From Smittium mucronatum (lineage: Eukaryota; Kickxellomycota; Harpellomycetes; Harpellales; Legeriomycetaceae), in assembly GCA_001953115.1 (NCBI GenBank), contig LSSL01007738.1, forward strand, positions 1 through 35,504: DNA of 35,504 bases. The letters run 5' to 3'. Shown one piece after another: positions 1 to 13,085 of this stretch; position 1 is the stretch's first letter; each line of letters starts with the position of its first letter. Both the position numbers and the translations under genes were made by a program. The notes under the pieces are model-generated. The model was not told the DNA's origin, did not search any database, and worked only from the letters and a program-made list of their open reading frames with translations.

Positions 1-9
1 AAAAAATAG

Positions 10-495
10 AAAACAGCTAGCTTCATGTTAAACCAAATGAGATTTGATGCAATTCACACATTAATAGTTTTTAATCCCCCTGAATCATTATCTAAGAGGT
101 ATGGCGTTGCTAATTCGACGAAGAGGATATGAGTGGTAAATTTTATGAGGTTTTTCCTCCTTTTCAGATATACGTAGATATTTTTTATAATAATCTTGAT
201 GTGATTAAATTTAACTTCATATAAAAAAATGAGTTCCAATCTTTCGACGTGGTTTTACTCTACCAATTATCAAAATATAGGAGGGTCTGGTAAGAGAAAT
301 CAGCGTTTTTTAACTTGATAATAAATTTTAATGACCCTGTTAGTATTATAAAATGGGATAAACATTCTTAGTCAACTTTTTTAGCTAGTTTTAGCCATAA
401 TCTGCTATTATACTTATCTTCAATTACCCGGGCTACTTGAAACAATGACAGGTGGGATATCTCGAAAAGTATGCATGGCTTATAAATCTAGTTAA
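10..495 (+). pseudogene. Decayed reading frame at the left edge, family unknown
   Basis: This patch has visibly higher GC than the next several kilobases. Frame 1 can be followed from position 10 to the TAA at 493-495, with stops at 130, 175, 202, 316, 319, 322, 352 and 382. Between the stops lie long open blocks: about 40 codons before 130, containing FNPPESLSKRYGVANSTKRI; a block starting with ATG at 229 (MSSNLSTWFYSTNYQN); and 37 codons at 385-492 (PGLLETMTGGISRKVCMAYK). Possible splice signals exist, such as GG|GTAAGA at 290 and TTTTAG|CC at 394. Joining them gives a 53-codon ORF, so a tiny spliced gene is the alternative to a pseudogene. The minus strand at 54-239 is also open, so the strand is not certain. 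I do not recognise the product. Confidence 0.25.
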
Positions 496-1762
496 GCAGC
501 TGATTCATAAAAAGATAAAATAAAATACTCTTGATTTCAACATCCTCTGTTATCACTTCTTTTTTTTTTATTGATTTTTTTCATGACTTTTACTGATGTT
601 CTAATCAATAAAATTTCACAAAAACAAGGATAAAATACATTTTAAAAAAGCTCAAATTTAAAATTTTGCAAAAATAGACGATTTTTTAATTTTATGACCA
701 ATTATTGTCGATGAAAGAATTTCATTTTTTTTTTTTGAGAAAACATGAATTGCCACTTTTAAAAATTGAATTTATTTTCAATTGGTTTTAACTTTATTTA
801 TTCCCGATTATAGAAAGAAAGAAAAAGCATCTCTATCTTCGATTTCTAAACAAAAATGACCGATCATTACTCATTTATTTGCTATATTCCAAAAAATTAC
901 AATTATTAGCATAAATTTATTATACCCTAAAAAATTTGTTTTTATTTTTAGCATAAGAGGACTTAATTTTTCTTAGGTTATTTAAAGCTAGATAATATAG
1001 ATATATTTTATTGTTGTGTCTAAGATTGGATCAAATTAAATTTTGCTTTTTCTTCTTGAATAAAGCATAGGATTTTCTGAGTTTTAAATTTTTTTGATTT
1101 TATTTTGAAGCTCTTGGGATTACTAATAGTATCTTCTTATTATTGATTGAGACTCAATCGCTCTTAATATAATACATCAGAAAATATTGATTTTTACGAA
1201 AAAATTCACTTGAGTCTTGGTTTTTTAAGACTTCCATATCAACAAAGAAACATTAAAATCATGGATTTTAAATTTTATTGTCACGTTTTCTATTAAAAAT
1301 TGTAAGTGATTGTATAACCAATTAATAAAACCCTCTTAAACTCCACATTATGCTTTGAAAAAAACTTATTAAATTTATAATAAAAATAAGTTATTCAGAT
1401 AGATATAGTTACAGTATGTAAAAAATTATTTTTTTGTTTCTTTGTATGAATACAATTATGCCAATCAACTAAATTTCTATGAAAAAAATGAAAAAAAAAG
1501 TTGAGATTTAAAAGTTTTAGTAGACTTAAATAATAGAGAGTAAATATCACTTTGGTTTTTAAATTAAAATACCTAAAATGTGCTAAATATAAATTTTGAT
1601 TAAATTTAAAGTTTGTTTCAGAAATAAAAAAATAGCAAAAGAATGTTTCTACCTTTTAAATCATATCCTCACCGAATATTTTTTCCTTGGTTCTAATAAA
1701 AAATAAAAGACAATCCATTTTTATTTTATGCAACTAAAATGTTACAGATTATGTTTCGTAAA

Positions 1763-1782
1763 ATATATATATATATATATAT
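1763..1782. repeat. (AT)10 microsatellite
   Basis: A perfect run of ten AT units in an AT-rich background, probably length-polymorphic. Confidence 0.9.
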
Positions 1783-4157
1783 CTTCATATTTTAGAAGCG
1801 TTTAAAATATTATAAATATATTCGGAAATTATCATCCATTTTTATTTAATGTCAGAAAAAATAATCATTTAGCTAATTTTACAATATATTATGACCAAGA
1901 CTAAAAATGGTCTCATAAATATTTCTCAATTAGCCACCAATATTTTTTCCACAAGAAAAATAAAAAATATCTCTTTCACTGAAATCAAACATAAAAAAAT
2001 AATATTCTTTAATTAGTAAATGTTTTAAATTTTTTGATTAAATGTTTATATATTTAAAACTATCTAAAAAATTTTCTTTTATTTAAAGACTTCATTGAAA
2101 AACTTTCTCGTTGTGTTAGCTAAACTTGTTCAAAAAATTTGACAATAAATATACCAGCAGCTTTATTGCTTATATAATTTACGCATTATTAGGAGCAAAT
2201 TATAACTCCATAATATAACTATTTAACTTTATAAAATCGGTATATATATTTCAAAATAATGAAGAAAAATTTAATCAAAATGTTATCAGAATCGAATATA
2301 TATACATATATCTTATAATATATTTAAGATAAACTATATTTAATAGAGTTAATAAAATATTGAATTTTTAAAATGAAAACATTTCAAACCATTTCGATAT
2401 TTTATAATACCAAATTGATTTTGAAGGCTTTAAAATAGAAATTTTTAAATTTAATAATACATTAATCACATTCTAATTAATCTCAATTCTCATCTATGAA
2501 ATTAAATTAATATTCACCATAGTAAAAAATTATAGGATATCGATGGAGGAAATGGCTTTAAATATTGATTTATCAATTCTAATCGGCAATTTTATTAGTT
2601 AAACTAAAATTAAAATCGAATTTCAGTATCAAAACTGTAATATCATACTTATAATAACCGGTTTTTGGTTTTTATTTTTATTTTTTAGAAAATAAAATAT
2701 TTCCACCTACTATAATATTTATTCTTTAAATAATTTTTATGGCTTAAAGTTTTTGAATTATACTTTTATGTTTTCCAAAAAAGAATTTATTTTGGATTGG
2801 ATTTATTCACTTCAAAATTTTCTAAACATAGCTATGTTTATAAAATTTTATAATAATCACTGAAAAAAACCTATCAATAAAAAACTTAGAAATCTTTTAA
2901 GAAATTCTATCTTCAGTCAAGTTTTTAAATCAGAGAAAAAATTGCTGAATTTTTTATATCAGCAATTTAAAAAAATAAGCTCTTTTTTTTTGTAATCAAA
3001 ATTTTTTATAGATATTTTTTCTATTAAAGCTTGAATTTCTATTCTTTATTTTTAATTCAAAATAATAATTTTTGTTTAAATAGAGTTTGAAATTTAGTTT
3101 GAAATTTAGATTTTAGACTATTGATAGCTTCAAAACTCAAAATTAAAATATTTAAAATATTAAAGTCCTTTTACTACTTGAAATTCGTATTAAATTATCA
3201 ACAAATAGGATGAATTATTATCAAAAAATTATCAAAATTCAATAATAACCAAAAATTTATTAATAAAAAAAAATAATCCCCTTTGCGGTAAGATTAGATT
3301 TTTTATTCATATTAAAAATAAGTATTTTTTCATTTTATTGTAAAATTCGATATTTATTGACGAAAAAAAAGTGCGTTTATTAATAAAACATGAGGGTAAA
3401 TGTATACTTTTTAGAAATATTAATGCTTGTATAGCTTATGGATATAATTTTTTTGGTACTTGCTGTTGATTTTTTCCATGTTGAATATGAAAAATAAACA
3501 TTTTTTATTATATCCTAGTTTTCTTTTTTAAAACTTTTAAAAGTTATTATTGCTTAAAAAATGTAAAAATAACTACTTTTTTATATAAAAAAAATTCTGA
3601 CGGTAAATATTTATTTACAAAAATTTAATACCGTATAAAATGGATTAAATGACATTTTACCATCGTATTTCTTATAATATAAATCAAAAAAAAATCTAAC
3701 AACTCTTTCATATAAACCATATTTTCTTTTTCAAAATCAATTTTATATTTTAAAAAAATAAAGATTTCCAATAAAAAATACCATAAAAAGCGATTTTTAT
3801 TATCTTTTAATTATTTTCATTTTTCTGTAATTCATAATATATAAATATATTGGTCTATTTTTAAAAATAATTTAATAGAATTAGGTCAGGGTAAAAAATC
3901 GAAAAGTAGTGTTTTTTTAATTTTTATAAAAAAAAAAAATTCTATTAAATTTAACTTAATTAGATCAAAATTAATAAATATAAAATAACAGTTAGAATAT
4001 AATATTTAATAATAAGTTCTAAATAACATTAAAACTTTGATTAATAATAAAAATACTATTTGATTAATATATATAATATATCAAAAATATAAATTATTGC
4101 TTATATTGGTGATATTTATATACTATTAAAATTTTAATTCTTAATAAAAAAGACGGT

Positions 4158-4181
4158 AAATTATATATATATATATAATTT
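4158..4181. repeat. AT-repeat palindrome
   Basis: A perfect 24-nt palindrome: a central (TA)n run flanked by AAAT on the left and ATTT on the right. It could extrude as a cruciform, but it is most simply an AT microsatellite. Confidence 0.7.
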
Positions 4182-4886
4182 ATTGGTATGTAAAAAAACA
4201 AAAACAAAAATATTAATTTTCACTATAATCTTAATTTTGAAAAAAATAATAAATATTCATTTTATAAATTAGTAAAATTTGAAAAATTCCTTGAAAAGTA
4301 ACATTTTTCTTTATTATATATTTTTTCTCTCTATCTAAAATTTGAAAAAATCAAAATTTGCAAATTTATTAAATTTTTTTACAAATTATTCCAAAAGGCT
4401 AGTTATTTTTTTAAATTTGTAGAAATATTAAATGTATATTATTATCATTAAATTCCTGCATTAGATATTAAAATTACTTCAAGCTGAGTTTTCTGTTTAT
4501 TTTATTACCACACTGACCCTTTCTTTTCAATCTGTTTAAACCAAAATTTTAGTTTATAAATTAATCCAGTATAAATTTTACTTTATAAATTATTCCTTTG
4601 ATATCAATATCAATAGTTAAAAATTGCATATCTCATATCACTAATACTTTTCTATGTATAATTATTGCTTAAAAATCGAAATTGTATCATAGAATTATAA
4701 AAAAATGATAACTTAAAATACTTTCTAAAAATATTTTATTTATTAGTGTAATAAATATAAATTGATTTATCGTTTAATTTTTGCCAAAAAACTCAAAAAA
4801 TAAAAAAAAACTTATATAATTTATACAATATATTGCTTATATGAAGAAAAAAAATTAAAAAAATAATTCTGCGGAATAATATTTTT

Positions 4887-4958
4887 ATCAAATTGCAATA
4901 AATATTATAAATAAATTCCCTTTAAAAAAAAAAAAAAAAAAAAATCAAATTGCAATAA
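4887..4958 (+). mobile_element. Tiny retroposed insertion: target-site duplication plus poly(A)
   Basis: The 15-mer ATCAAATTGCAATAA occurs at 4887-4901 and again at 4944-4958. Between the copies lies a 42-nt segment that ends in a run of 21 A residues (4924-4944; its last A overlaps the first base of the second copy). A direct repeat flanking a 3' poly(A) tract is the standard footprint of target-primed reverse transcription by a non-LTR element or a cDNA retroposed by one. Here the insert would be extremely 5'-truncated, leaving about 22 nt of body. The A tail on the plus strand sets the orientation. Chance repetition of a 15-mer including the only TTGC in the area is possible but unlikely. 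Confidence 0.5.
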
Positions 4959-7900
4959 TAATCTAAATAAATAAGCGCGATTCCATAATTGGCAATTAGA
5001 AATAGAAATATCTAGTAATAAAATATAATCATATATTTAATTATCTAGACAAAAAAATTTATTGACCACCTTCCCATCAATCGGTTTACATATAATAAAG
5101 TTTTTAAAAAAAATATGACATTAAGAACTGCACCAAACCCAGCATTTCTTTATTGTGTTTTAATTAGAACATAAAAATTTTATGTAAAATTATTTTTTCG
5201 AGGATTATAAACACCTAAATAGTAAAATCCAGATTTAAAAAAGCGAAAATTTAATGTTTTATAACACTTTCTAATCTATGAAAGTTTCAGATCAACTTGC
5301 TTTGGAGTAAAAATTTAAAATTAAAAAGGATATTAGTGAAGCTAAAATAAAAATAGGTCCGAAAATTTGTTGAAATGAACATGATTTTAATGGGCGGATA
5401 GACATGCTGATAAATACTAAAAATATGATCGCAATCGTATTAGCACATTTCTATTAATTAACTTGGGCTTTTTTAAAAAAATTCGCATAAATATGAACTT
5501 ATGTCGAAAAATACAAAATTTTTACTATCTTTAGTTTTATTTAAAATATTTATTTGGAAAATACAAATTTTATCATTCGATCTTACACTTTTTCCGGAAC
5601 TTTCAGAATATTAATGCTTTTTTGCAAAAAAAATTCACTATATTGCATTTTTTAGATGATAATAAAGATTTTCAATTAAAATCTCAATAGTTTTAGTAGA
5701 AAAAGACAGTAATAAAATTGAACTAAAACTATCTTAGCTTTATCACACTTATTATATTTTATTTATTTCTCAAATTATATGTTTATCCTTAAAATATACA
5801 GTTGTGGAATTTTCATATTGTTAATAAGACAAAGGTTTAATATGAGAAAATTCAAAAATACGTAACGCGGATATTCTATTAAGTTTATAATAAAAGAATT
5901 TTTAAATGATGGTTAGATCCTAAACTAACATTTGAAATGTTTTCTTCTCTTTTTTCTAACTTATTAATGTATAAATTATTACTACCAATATTTTAGATCG
6001 AAAAAAATACGGTATTCGAGATAAATTAATCTATTTTTTTTTCATTTTTCGACTGATTAAAGAATAATTTATGTTCTATTAGAGCGCTATTTGTTTAAAT
6101 TTCATAAAATATTTAAAAAAAAATATTTTCAGTAAAAATTAGCAAATTGAACTAATGTAAAGATACATAATATACTTGGAAAATTAAATAATTTAAAAAA
6201 ATCATAGCGCAGTAATTATTAGAATTTATTTTCTGTCCAGATAATTCTCAATTTTTTTTTTAATACTAGAAACGTATGCTTTTATTTTCAATTATGGAAT
6301 TCGGTCAATTTATTTTGACTATTTTTGCTATTTTCCTCGATATTTTTTTATTTTTAATGATTTAATTAGTTAAATAATCTAAAAAATCAATTGAATGTCA
6401 TATTGAATCTACTTTCCCTATTTTTTTGATATGGGATCAAGTAATCAATGAGCAATTTTTCTAATTTTTTTGGGGTTTCCTTTTATTGAATCTTATTTTA
6501 TTCAAATACCTTTATATTTTCGGATTATTTTATGTTATTATTATCTATAAATAAATTAGAATAAAAAAAATTTTAGGAAAAAAATAAATTTCTGGATGAT
6601 TATAAGTCTTTGTGAAGTTTTTTAAAAATATTTTCTCACGTTTTGCATCAGAAAAATTTCAAAATGATCTTGTCAATTTTTTTTTATTAATACTCAAATA
6701 TAAAACTTAGTATACTTTTATCTTGTTTTTTTATTGAAAATCAATCCAATGACTTTTATTTTTTATTATTATTCCAAAATTTCATAGTATATTTTTAAGT
6801 GAATTTAAAATGCTGGTTAGTAAAGGTCTTGAAAAAAATGTCAACGCATCAACTAAAATATATTTTTATTTAATCGAGTGAAAAAAAAATTACAAACAAA
6901 CATATTAAATTTTTAAAAATAATATAACCGCGGTATTAACTAGAAATAGAAAAACATGATCCAAATTAATCGCTCTTATTTTTTTTAATTAACTTGATAT
7001 TTTTTTATTTAAAATTATTTTCTTGAATCTCAAACTATCTCTTCCTTAAAATAATATTATTAAATTATAAAAATAATCCATTTCAGGTATTATTTTTATA
7101 AAAAAAGCAAAAAAATTATCTAAAACGAAATCGCCTAACTTTATATGATAACTATGGTTTAGTGCGGCATATCTAAATTTTCATCAAATAGAATCAGCTT
7201 CTATCAACTATTGAAAATATGAAAATTTATCTTATATAATATTTAAAAATATTTTAAGTGTGATTTTTAGTATTTAAATGTATTATTTTAGAATTAGAAT
7301 TTAATATCATAATTAGAAATAAGGTTCAAAACTATCTCTGTTAAAAATTCATAAAATATTATATAATTATCAAAATAATGATATATTTGATTTTGTGTGA
7401 GATACATCTGTGGTCAAATAAAAATAAATTATTAAAGCGTATAATTAAAATAAGTTTCAGATTATGAAATTTTTACCTAAAATCATGAGATTTTTAGTTT
7501 TGTTTTGATATGATTTATTATTTAATACACGTGGTAATATTAGAGAATCAAAACTTAGATACTTTTTTTATAAAAAAAAAAGGGATCAGGCTGTTTAAAT
7601 TTAAATAAACCGTCAAAATTTTTAAATATTCCAAAAAAATCATTTAAGCGATAAAGAAAAAAAATGTTGCTAAAATTCATAACATATTATCAAATAAATA
7701 TTTTAATTGGATAATTTGATTATTTGATTACAGGATATAAAAATAAATTAATACTCTAAAAGTAATATAAATAAAAAAAATATCTATTTTAGGGCAAAGA
7801 GATAATTTATTTATCCCAGATAGACAGCTGTTCCGTGTTTTTAAGCTTTTTTAGTCTAAAATTATCTAAAATATCAAATTTTTAAATAGTGATGCTTATT

Positions 7901-8756
7901 TATTTTTTTATACGGTTGAATTAAAAAATAATTTGTTTTTATGTATATTTGTTTTTATAGATTTAGTCAGCTCTGGGACGAATAAAAATTAAGAATGGCC
8001 TTAATTAATATAGGTATAGCTAGAAATTGGTCCAATTATATTTTAAGATAAAATGTATATTTATGTAAAAAAATAAGCCTTAATTTGATTTATTTTAATT
8101 CTATAAATTTTTTTGAGTGTTGTTCTATAAATCAATTTTAAAATATTGATATGATAAAATATTTTTCATAATTAAATATCATTATAAAATTTTGAAAATA
8201 CCTAAAAAAAATTCAAAAATATCATAAAAAGGTTAAATTTTAAAATAAAATAAATTTTGATCTAAAAAAAATAATATTAAGTAAATTTGAATCAAACTGT
8301 TTTTATAAAATCAAAAATTGATTTTTTTGTCAAATTAAGTAAAAAAAAAAAATTTAGACTCAAAAAGGTAGATTTTAAATCAGATTAAGTAAATTATTTT
8401 TAAAAAATGCTCCAGTTCGAATCGAAAAATAAATAATGTTAGAAAAATTAAAATTTTAAAAAGATTAAATTATCCAATGCTTATACAGAGTTATACCATA
8501 AGAATTACACTTAATTCGATCCTAATCAGACTGATGAATTTAATCAAAAACAAATTTTAAATTTTAAATAGATTAAAAATTATAGGTCTTTTATGGTTAT
8601 TTTATATCAACTTATACATAAATTGATTATTCAAATTATTTAATAACTAAGAATTTTCAATTTTTATTTCAAAAAATTATAAAAAGAGTCTATTATATTC
8701 ACTTTTTTGTGGTTAAAGAAGGATTTTTATAGTTTAAATACATGTTACTTGTATAA

Positions 8757-8963
8757 ATTAGAATCTTAAGCACTCGTCATTTCACTTTTATCTATCAAAT
8801 TTTTAGCCCTTTCAAGTTTAATGGTGCAAAAATAGCTTTCATTATTTACTCGATAATATATATAAAGAATAGATATTTATACATTGGTACATAAATCAAG
8901 GAGCTGGAGAAATTGAAAATTTTGATAAGCGCTGTTAGAATTAGGTCAAAATTTGGATTCTGA
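8757..8963 (+). repeat. Old repeat copy A, protein-derived, pairs with 20195-20383
   Basis: This 207-nt frame ends at TGA 8961-8963 and has only one internal stop (TAA 8892) in 68 codons, although the surrounding DNA is stop-rich. Its peptide contains SPFKFNGAKIAFIIYSI and ends SAVRIRSKFGF. The segment 11 kb away at 20195-20383 contains YPFQIDGKKIAFTVCSI and VGVRFKFGP. From the shared Gly to the final KFG both are 45 codons long. DNA similarity is visible too: both have a CCCTTTCA block, an ATGGT...AAAATAGC.TTCA block and an ATAAATCAAG block in the same order. Shared peptide and shared order point to two diverged copies of one protein-coding sequence. The product is not identified; see the finding on BTB-like relics. 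Confidence 0.5.
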
Positions 8964-8975
8964 AAGTTTTAAACC

Positions 8976-11900
8976 CTTTTTTTTTAAAATATTAATTAAA
9001 TTTTACCAATTTATATTCAAATTGATTTTTTTTTACTTAATTTGTCGCATGAATTATCTTCTGAATTTTATTAACAAAATTTGTTTTAATTTTAATTAAT
9101 TTGATTTCTTTAGATCAAATTCTATTCGATTTTATTTTATTTATTAAATATATAAAAATTGGAGTGAGTATATGATATAAATTAAAAAAATTAAACTTTG
9201 GGAATAGAATCCCGGATTATGTTTGTTTTTTTATGTTAACGTTTTTTTTTTTTTTAAAAAATTTGGTTCGAATTAATTTTTTTATATTAAATAATATAAA
9301 TTCAATCCTTAAATTTATTATTTACCCGCAAACCAACCTGCATCGTTTTTAAATTTATTTTTGGAATAAATAAAAATATCTTGATAAAACTAGATCAAAT
9401 TTAAAACGATAACCTATATTGCCTAAAAGAATCTAAAGTTACAACAAGATCTTGATGAGCTTTAAAAAAACGTATTCCAGAATATTTTATTTAAGAAATA
9501 TACCGTTTATCCCCCTTTTACTAAATAATAATAAAACGAGATTTTCATTTTCTAATTCCACAAAAATCATTTAAAACATGATTTTTTATGCTCATAAATA
9601 TCAATTCTCCTATTTTCTTTCGTTTTATATTATCAATCTCAATAAAATCGAATAAAAATCAAATTAATAAACTTAAAAATTTGGTTTCAGATTTTTTTAG
9701 CATATTTTTTTATAGATTTTTTTACCTGATGCAGAAAATTTAATATATATTATCAAAAAAAATAAGTTAAGAAGTTTATGATTATTTTGAGATGCGATTT
9801 TTTCTCAAATTATATTTTTCAATTATCACTTATGAATAAAAAAACCTAAGAATAAAGGTATTAGTAGTTTTATATCTATGAAAAGATTGAATATAATGAG
9901 GTGAAAATTTTCCAAATTAATTCTAATGCTTAATTCCATTTTACATATTTTCCAAATTTAAACCTTTTGACATTAACCCCCCCCCCCCTCAAAAAAAATG
10001 TAATACACATTTTAAATTAATCAAAAATAATTTTATGAAAAGAGAAATAAAGTTTCAAAAATTTTCAAAAAGTCTATCCCTAGAATAAAATTAATTCTAA
10101 ACTTTAGACGCATTTTAAATGAATATAAAAAATAAACAATTTTTTTACTTGGTTATAATTCTAAAAATGCTTTACTGTGTCTTTATAAGGGATTATTCTA
10201 AAGCAAGCAAATAAATAAAATTAAATATGATATATTATTTGATTTTTCTGCAATATTAAGTGCAAATTTGAAAATAACCCTTTAAATTTTTTATTTATGA
10301 GTGAAAAAAATTCATTTCTTAGTTAATGGTATATTATCGAAATAAAAAAATGCAAGAATATTATGAAAAAAGAAAAAATGGGGAAAAGGATAACAGGATA
10401 AATATTAATGTTCCTTTAATAAAAACCATAAATTTTTTTAAATAAAGAATTACATTAACTCAAATGAATTAAAGGCGATTGATTTTTGAACAAATCGACT
10501 AAAGCGGATCAAAATAGGTCTATTTATAGCAAAATCATCTATTTTAAATAACATAATTGTCCTTATATACCAACATTAAAATTAAAATTGGCCAATAATA
10601 TCTGCAAAGAAAATCCAAATATAACTGGGTAATATGAGAATGGAAACTTTTCTATTTTTAGATATAATTTTTTTGAAAATAATTCAAAGAATGTCTTGGA
10701 TTTTTTTATTTTCTTGTAAATTATTACATATATCTAATAAAATAATACGTTATCTGACACTTCATTAAGATATAAATTTCTAAACTACGATAAAAATAAA
10801 TTCGAGCGGAGTTTTTTTTTTGATATATATGTTATATTTATTTTCTATAACTTAAATCAAATAACGCAGGCTCCAAAGATGCATAAATTTATTATAGGAA
10901 ATAAATTTTAGCATAACCGATAATGAAATTTTGTGATTCTCAGTTAAATTTTTAATGAATTGAAATTGAAATATCTACCAAAATTATTCACATATGTTTT
11001 ATATAGGGATAAAAATATCGAATAAAGTGTTCTAATTTGTAATGATTTTATCTATTATATTATACTTATATATTTTTTGTATGTAGATTTTATCTTAAAG
11101 TAGTGTTGATATTTATTTGATAGTTTTGTCCATTTTGGGCGATTTTGCTCTTCAAGTGTTATTGAATAATTTTTAAAACTATCAAATTTTTAATATAGCG
11201 AAATAATTTTTTGTTTTTCCTCATTTTTTTTTTGAAGAATGAAAATTTTAATAGTTATATTTTTTAAAAAAAAAACTCACAAAAAATTTATTAAATTCTC
11301 ATAATTTTTAGTCCCTCTCATCCTAACATTATAAAAATATACTCTAAATATTACCTTTAAAACTAATCCGTTTTTAGCGAACCAAACTGTGATAGAATCA
11401 AAATTTTCTGAAACTTTAAGGTAATTTATAATTCCCTTACATATTATATATATCACAATTTTTTCAAAAAAATATAATTTTCATGCGCGATTTTTCTAAA
11501 AAAATTGACGGAAAAGGCAGCTTTACGGCATCTTATAATTCAGGGTAATAGATTTTCGATACCAAAAACACAAATAATTTAATTTAAAACAGCTTTTAGG
11601 AGATAAAATAAAATTAATATATTTGAGCATTTTTCGACTGGTTTTAAAAAAGTTAGGATTTATTTACAATATTAATAAGCCTATTTATTCAAATAATTTT
11701 TTTATTAGCCTTAATTTCCACCCTTTTTATTATTATAAATTGTGAAAATCAGGAAAGCACTGAATATTCACTGTGGGAAAAGAATTAAAAAATAACATTC
11801 TCATATATAATAAACTCCAGATATTAAAAAGTGAATTTCAATCACTTAATTTAAAGCTGAAAGACTATTTTAAACTTTTCATTTTAAATAGACCAATTTT

Positions 11901-12472
11901 ATAATAATAAATATTTAAAAAGAATTACACATTAAAATTTTCAATTAATTATTAATCATTGAAATTATTAAAAATGATTTTGAAGAATAATAATTTGAAG
12001 ATGATTTTTTTCAGATTTGATCGTTGTCTAAATGGAAATTTTTTTAAAATTTTTTTCTCATTCTTTTTACAATTTAAATTCACTTTTTAACATCCTCCTT
12101 TGCATTAAAAAAATTCAAAAATTTGTCTTCATTCCGAAACTTTGCTGAATGCTCCAGATATCGAAAAATTTTCTTCTGCATGGAAAATTTCCTGAGTGTA
12201 AACGAATGGATTAATATACTTTTTATGTATTATCACATCAATAATTACAAATTTATTTCCGATTTCTTAGCCTTTATTTTTTTTGTCTCCAATAGCTCCA
12301 GGTAATTATTTATCACATATTTTGCTTTTGTCCTCCTTAGGTATTTTTATTTTTATGAAATCATAGATATTATAACGTTTAATCTATTTTTTGTTTAATT
12401 TTACCGTTTTTTTTGACGAATATTCCCTGTTTTTTGGGTTGTAGGTATATTTTATTTTTTTCTGAAAATTGA
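8976..12472. other. AT-rich intergenic DNA
   Basis: No convincing gene on either strand. The stretch holds a C12 tract at 9977-9988, several A/T homopolymers and short ORFs of no more than 60 codons whose composition (Phe, Ile, Asn, Lys, Tyr) is what AT-rich noncoding DNA gives. Confidence 0.65.
9977..9988. repeat. C12 homopolymer tract
   Basis: Twelve consecutive C residues in DNA where G and C are rare. It is striking as a composition outlier. It may be a replication-slippage product or a sequencing/assembly length artefact. Confidence 0.9.
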
Positions 12473-12604
12473 TCATATTCACAAATTATTCACCATATAG
12501 GATTATGTTACGTCGAATTAGACCCTGTAGTTATTCATAAATTACGTTACCCCGATGATAGATGTGCGTATATTGAACATTTAAAAAACAGTTTTTTGTC
12601 TTAG
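12473..12604 (+). pseudogene. Coding-like fragment, 43 codons
   Basis: An open stretch between TGA 12470-12472 and TAG 12602-12604, in a local GC-rich patch. The peptide includes LCYVELDPVVIHKLRYPDDR and ends YIEHLKNSFLS, with balanced acidic and basic residues that AT-rich noise rarely gives. There is no ATG near its start; a preceding CCATATAG could be a splice acceptor. It may be an isolated exon or a fragment of a decayed gene. The VVIHK core resembles VVLHK at 21099-21113. No family can be assigned with confidence. Confidence 0.25.
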
Positions 12605-12836
12605 TGGATGTGAGAGATTTTTTTATAATCATTAATTTGTTTTATGGGAGAAGTTTTTAAACTCCTAATATCTACTAAATTCATCATATATACACATTAA
12701 GTTATTATTCTTGAAGGGGTATAAAATTTAAGTTATAATAAGAATAATTTCTAAATATTATATATCATAAAAATTTTAATTATTTAATTTTTATAGATCA
12801 ATTTAATCTCACACCTATTCCACTATTTAAAACTGA

Positions 12837-12962
12837 TGCTCTCAATTAAACCATTTATTCTTGGACGTAAAGTTCCACGGTCCTACTGAATTTAAAGTTT
12901 GTTTGAAGATTTTAGGAGCTATACTATTTGGTTTATTCCATGCAAGTGCAGTTACAAACTAA
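12837..12962 (+). pseudogene. Coding-like fragment, 41 codons
   Basis: An open frame from TGC 12837 to TAA 12960-12962 reads through a GC-richer patch with no internal stop. The middle of the peptide is LDVKFHGPTEFKVCLKILGA and the end is FGLFHASAVTN. It lies 230 nt downstream of the fragment at 12473-12604 on the same strand, so the two could be pieces of one broken gene or separate exons. There is no ATG. Family unknown. Confidence 0.2.
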
Positions 12963-13085
12963 AAAAACGTTTTCCAAAAAATTCTTCTCATTTTCATCCA
13001 TAGTTATTTTTGGTTTAATTGATGACATATATATAATTTATTACGAAATTCAGGGCCAGATTTCATTTTAAACGGACACATCCAA

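Larger units (their letters stand above)
496..8700. other. AT-rich intergenic DNA without recognisable genes
   Basis: More than 8 kb of very AT-rich sequence with no open frame that looks coding on either strand. It contains many A and T homopolymers of 6-10 nt, AT dinucleotide runs and the small poly(A) insertion described separately. Short GC islands, for example near 5060, 5130, 5380 and 7960, are under 60 nt and did not give a convincing peptide. I saw no tRNA, rRNA or CRISPR-like structure. Confidence 0.7.

Noticed and set aside
8413..9272. GTTCGAAT sequences near 8415 and 9264 resembling a tRNA B box
   Set aside because: No A box, anticodon stem or acceptor stem can be folded around either.
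12123..12305. 60-codon plus ORF
   Set aside because: Non-ATG start, Phe/Ile/Asn/Tyr-rich composition as expected from AT-rich noise, no homologous segment seen.
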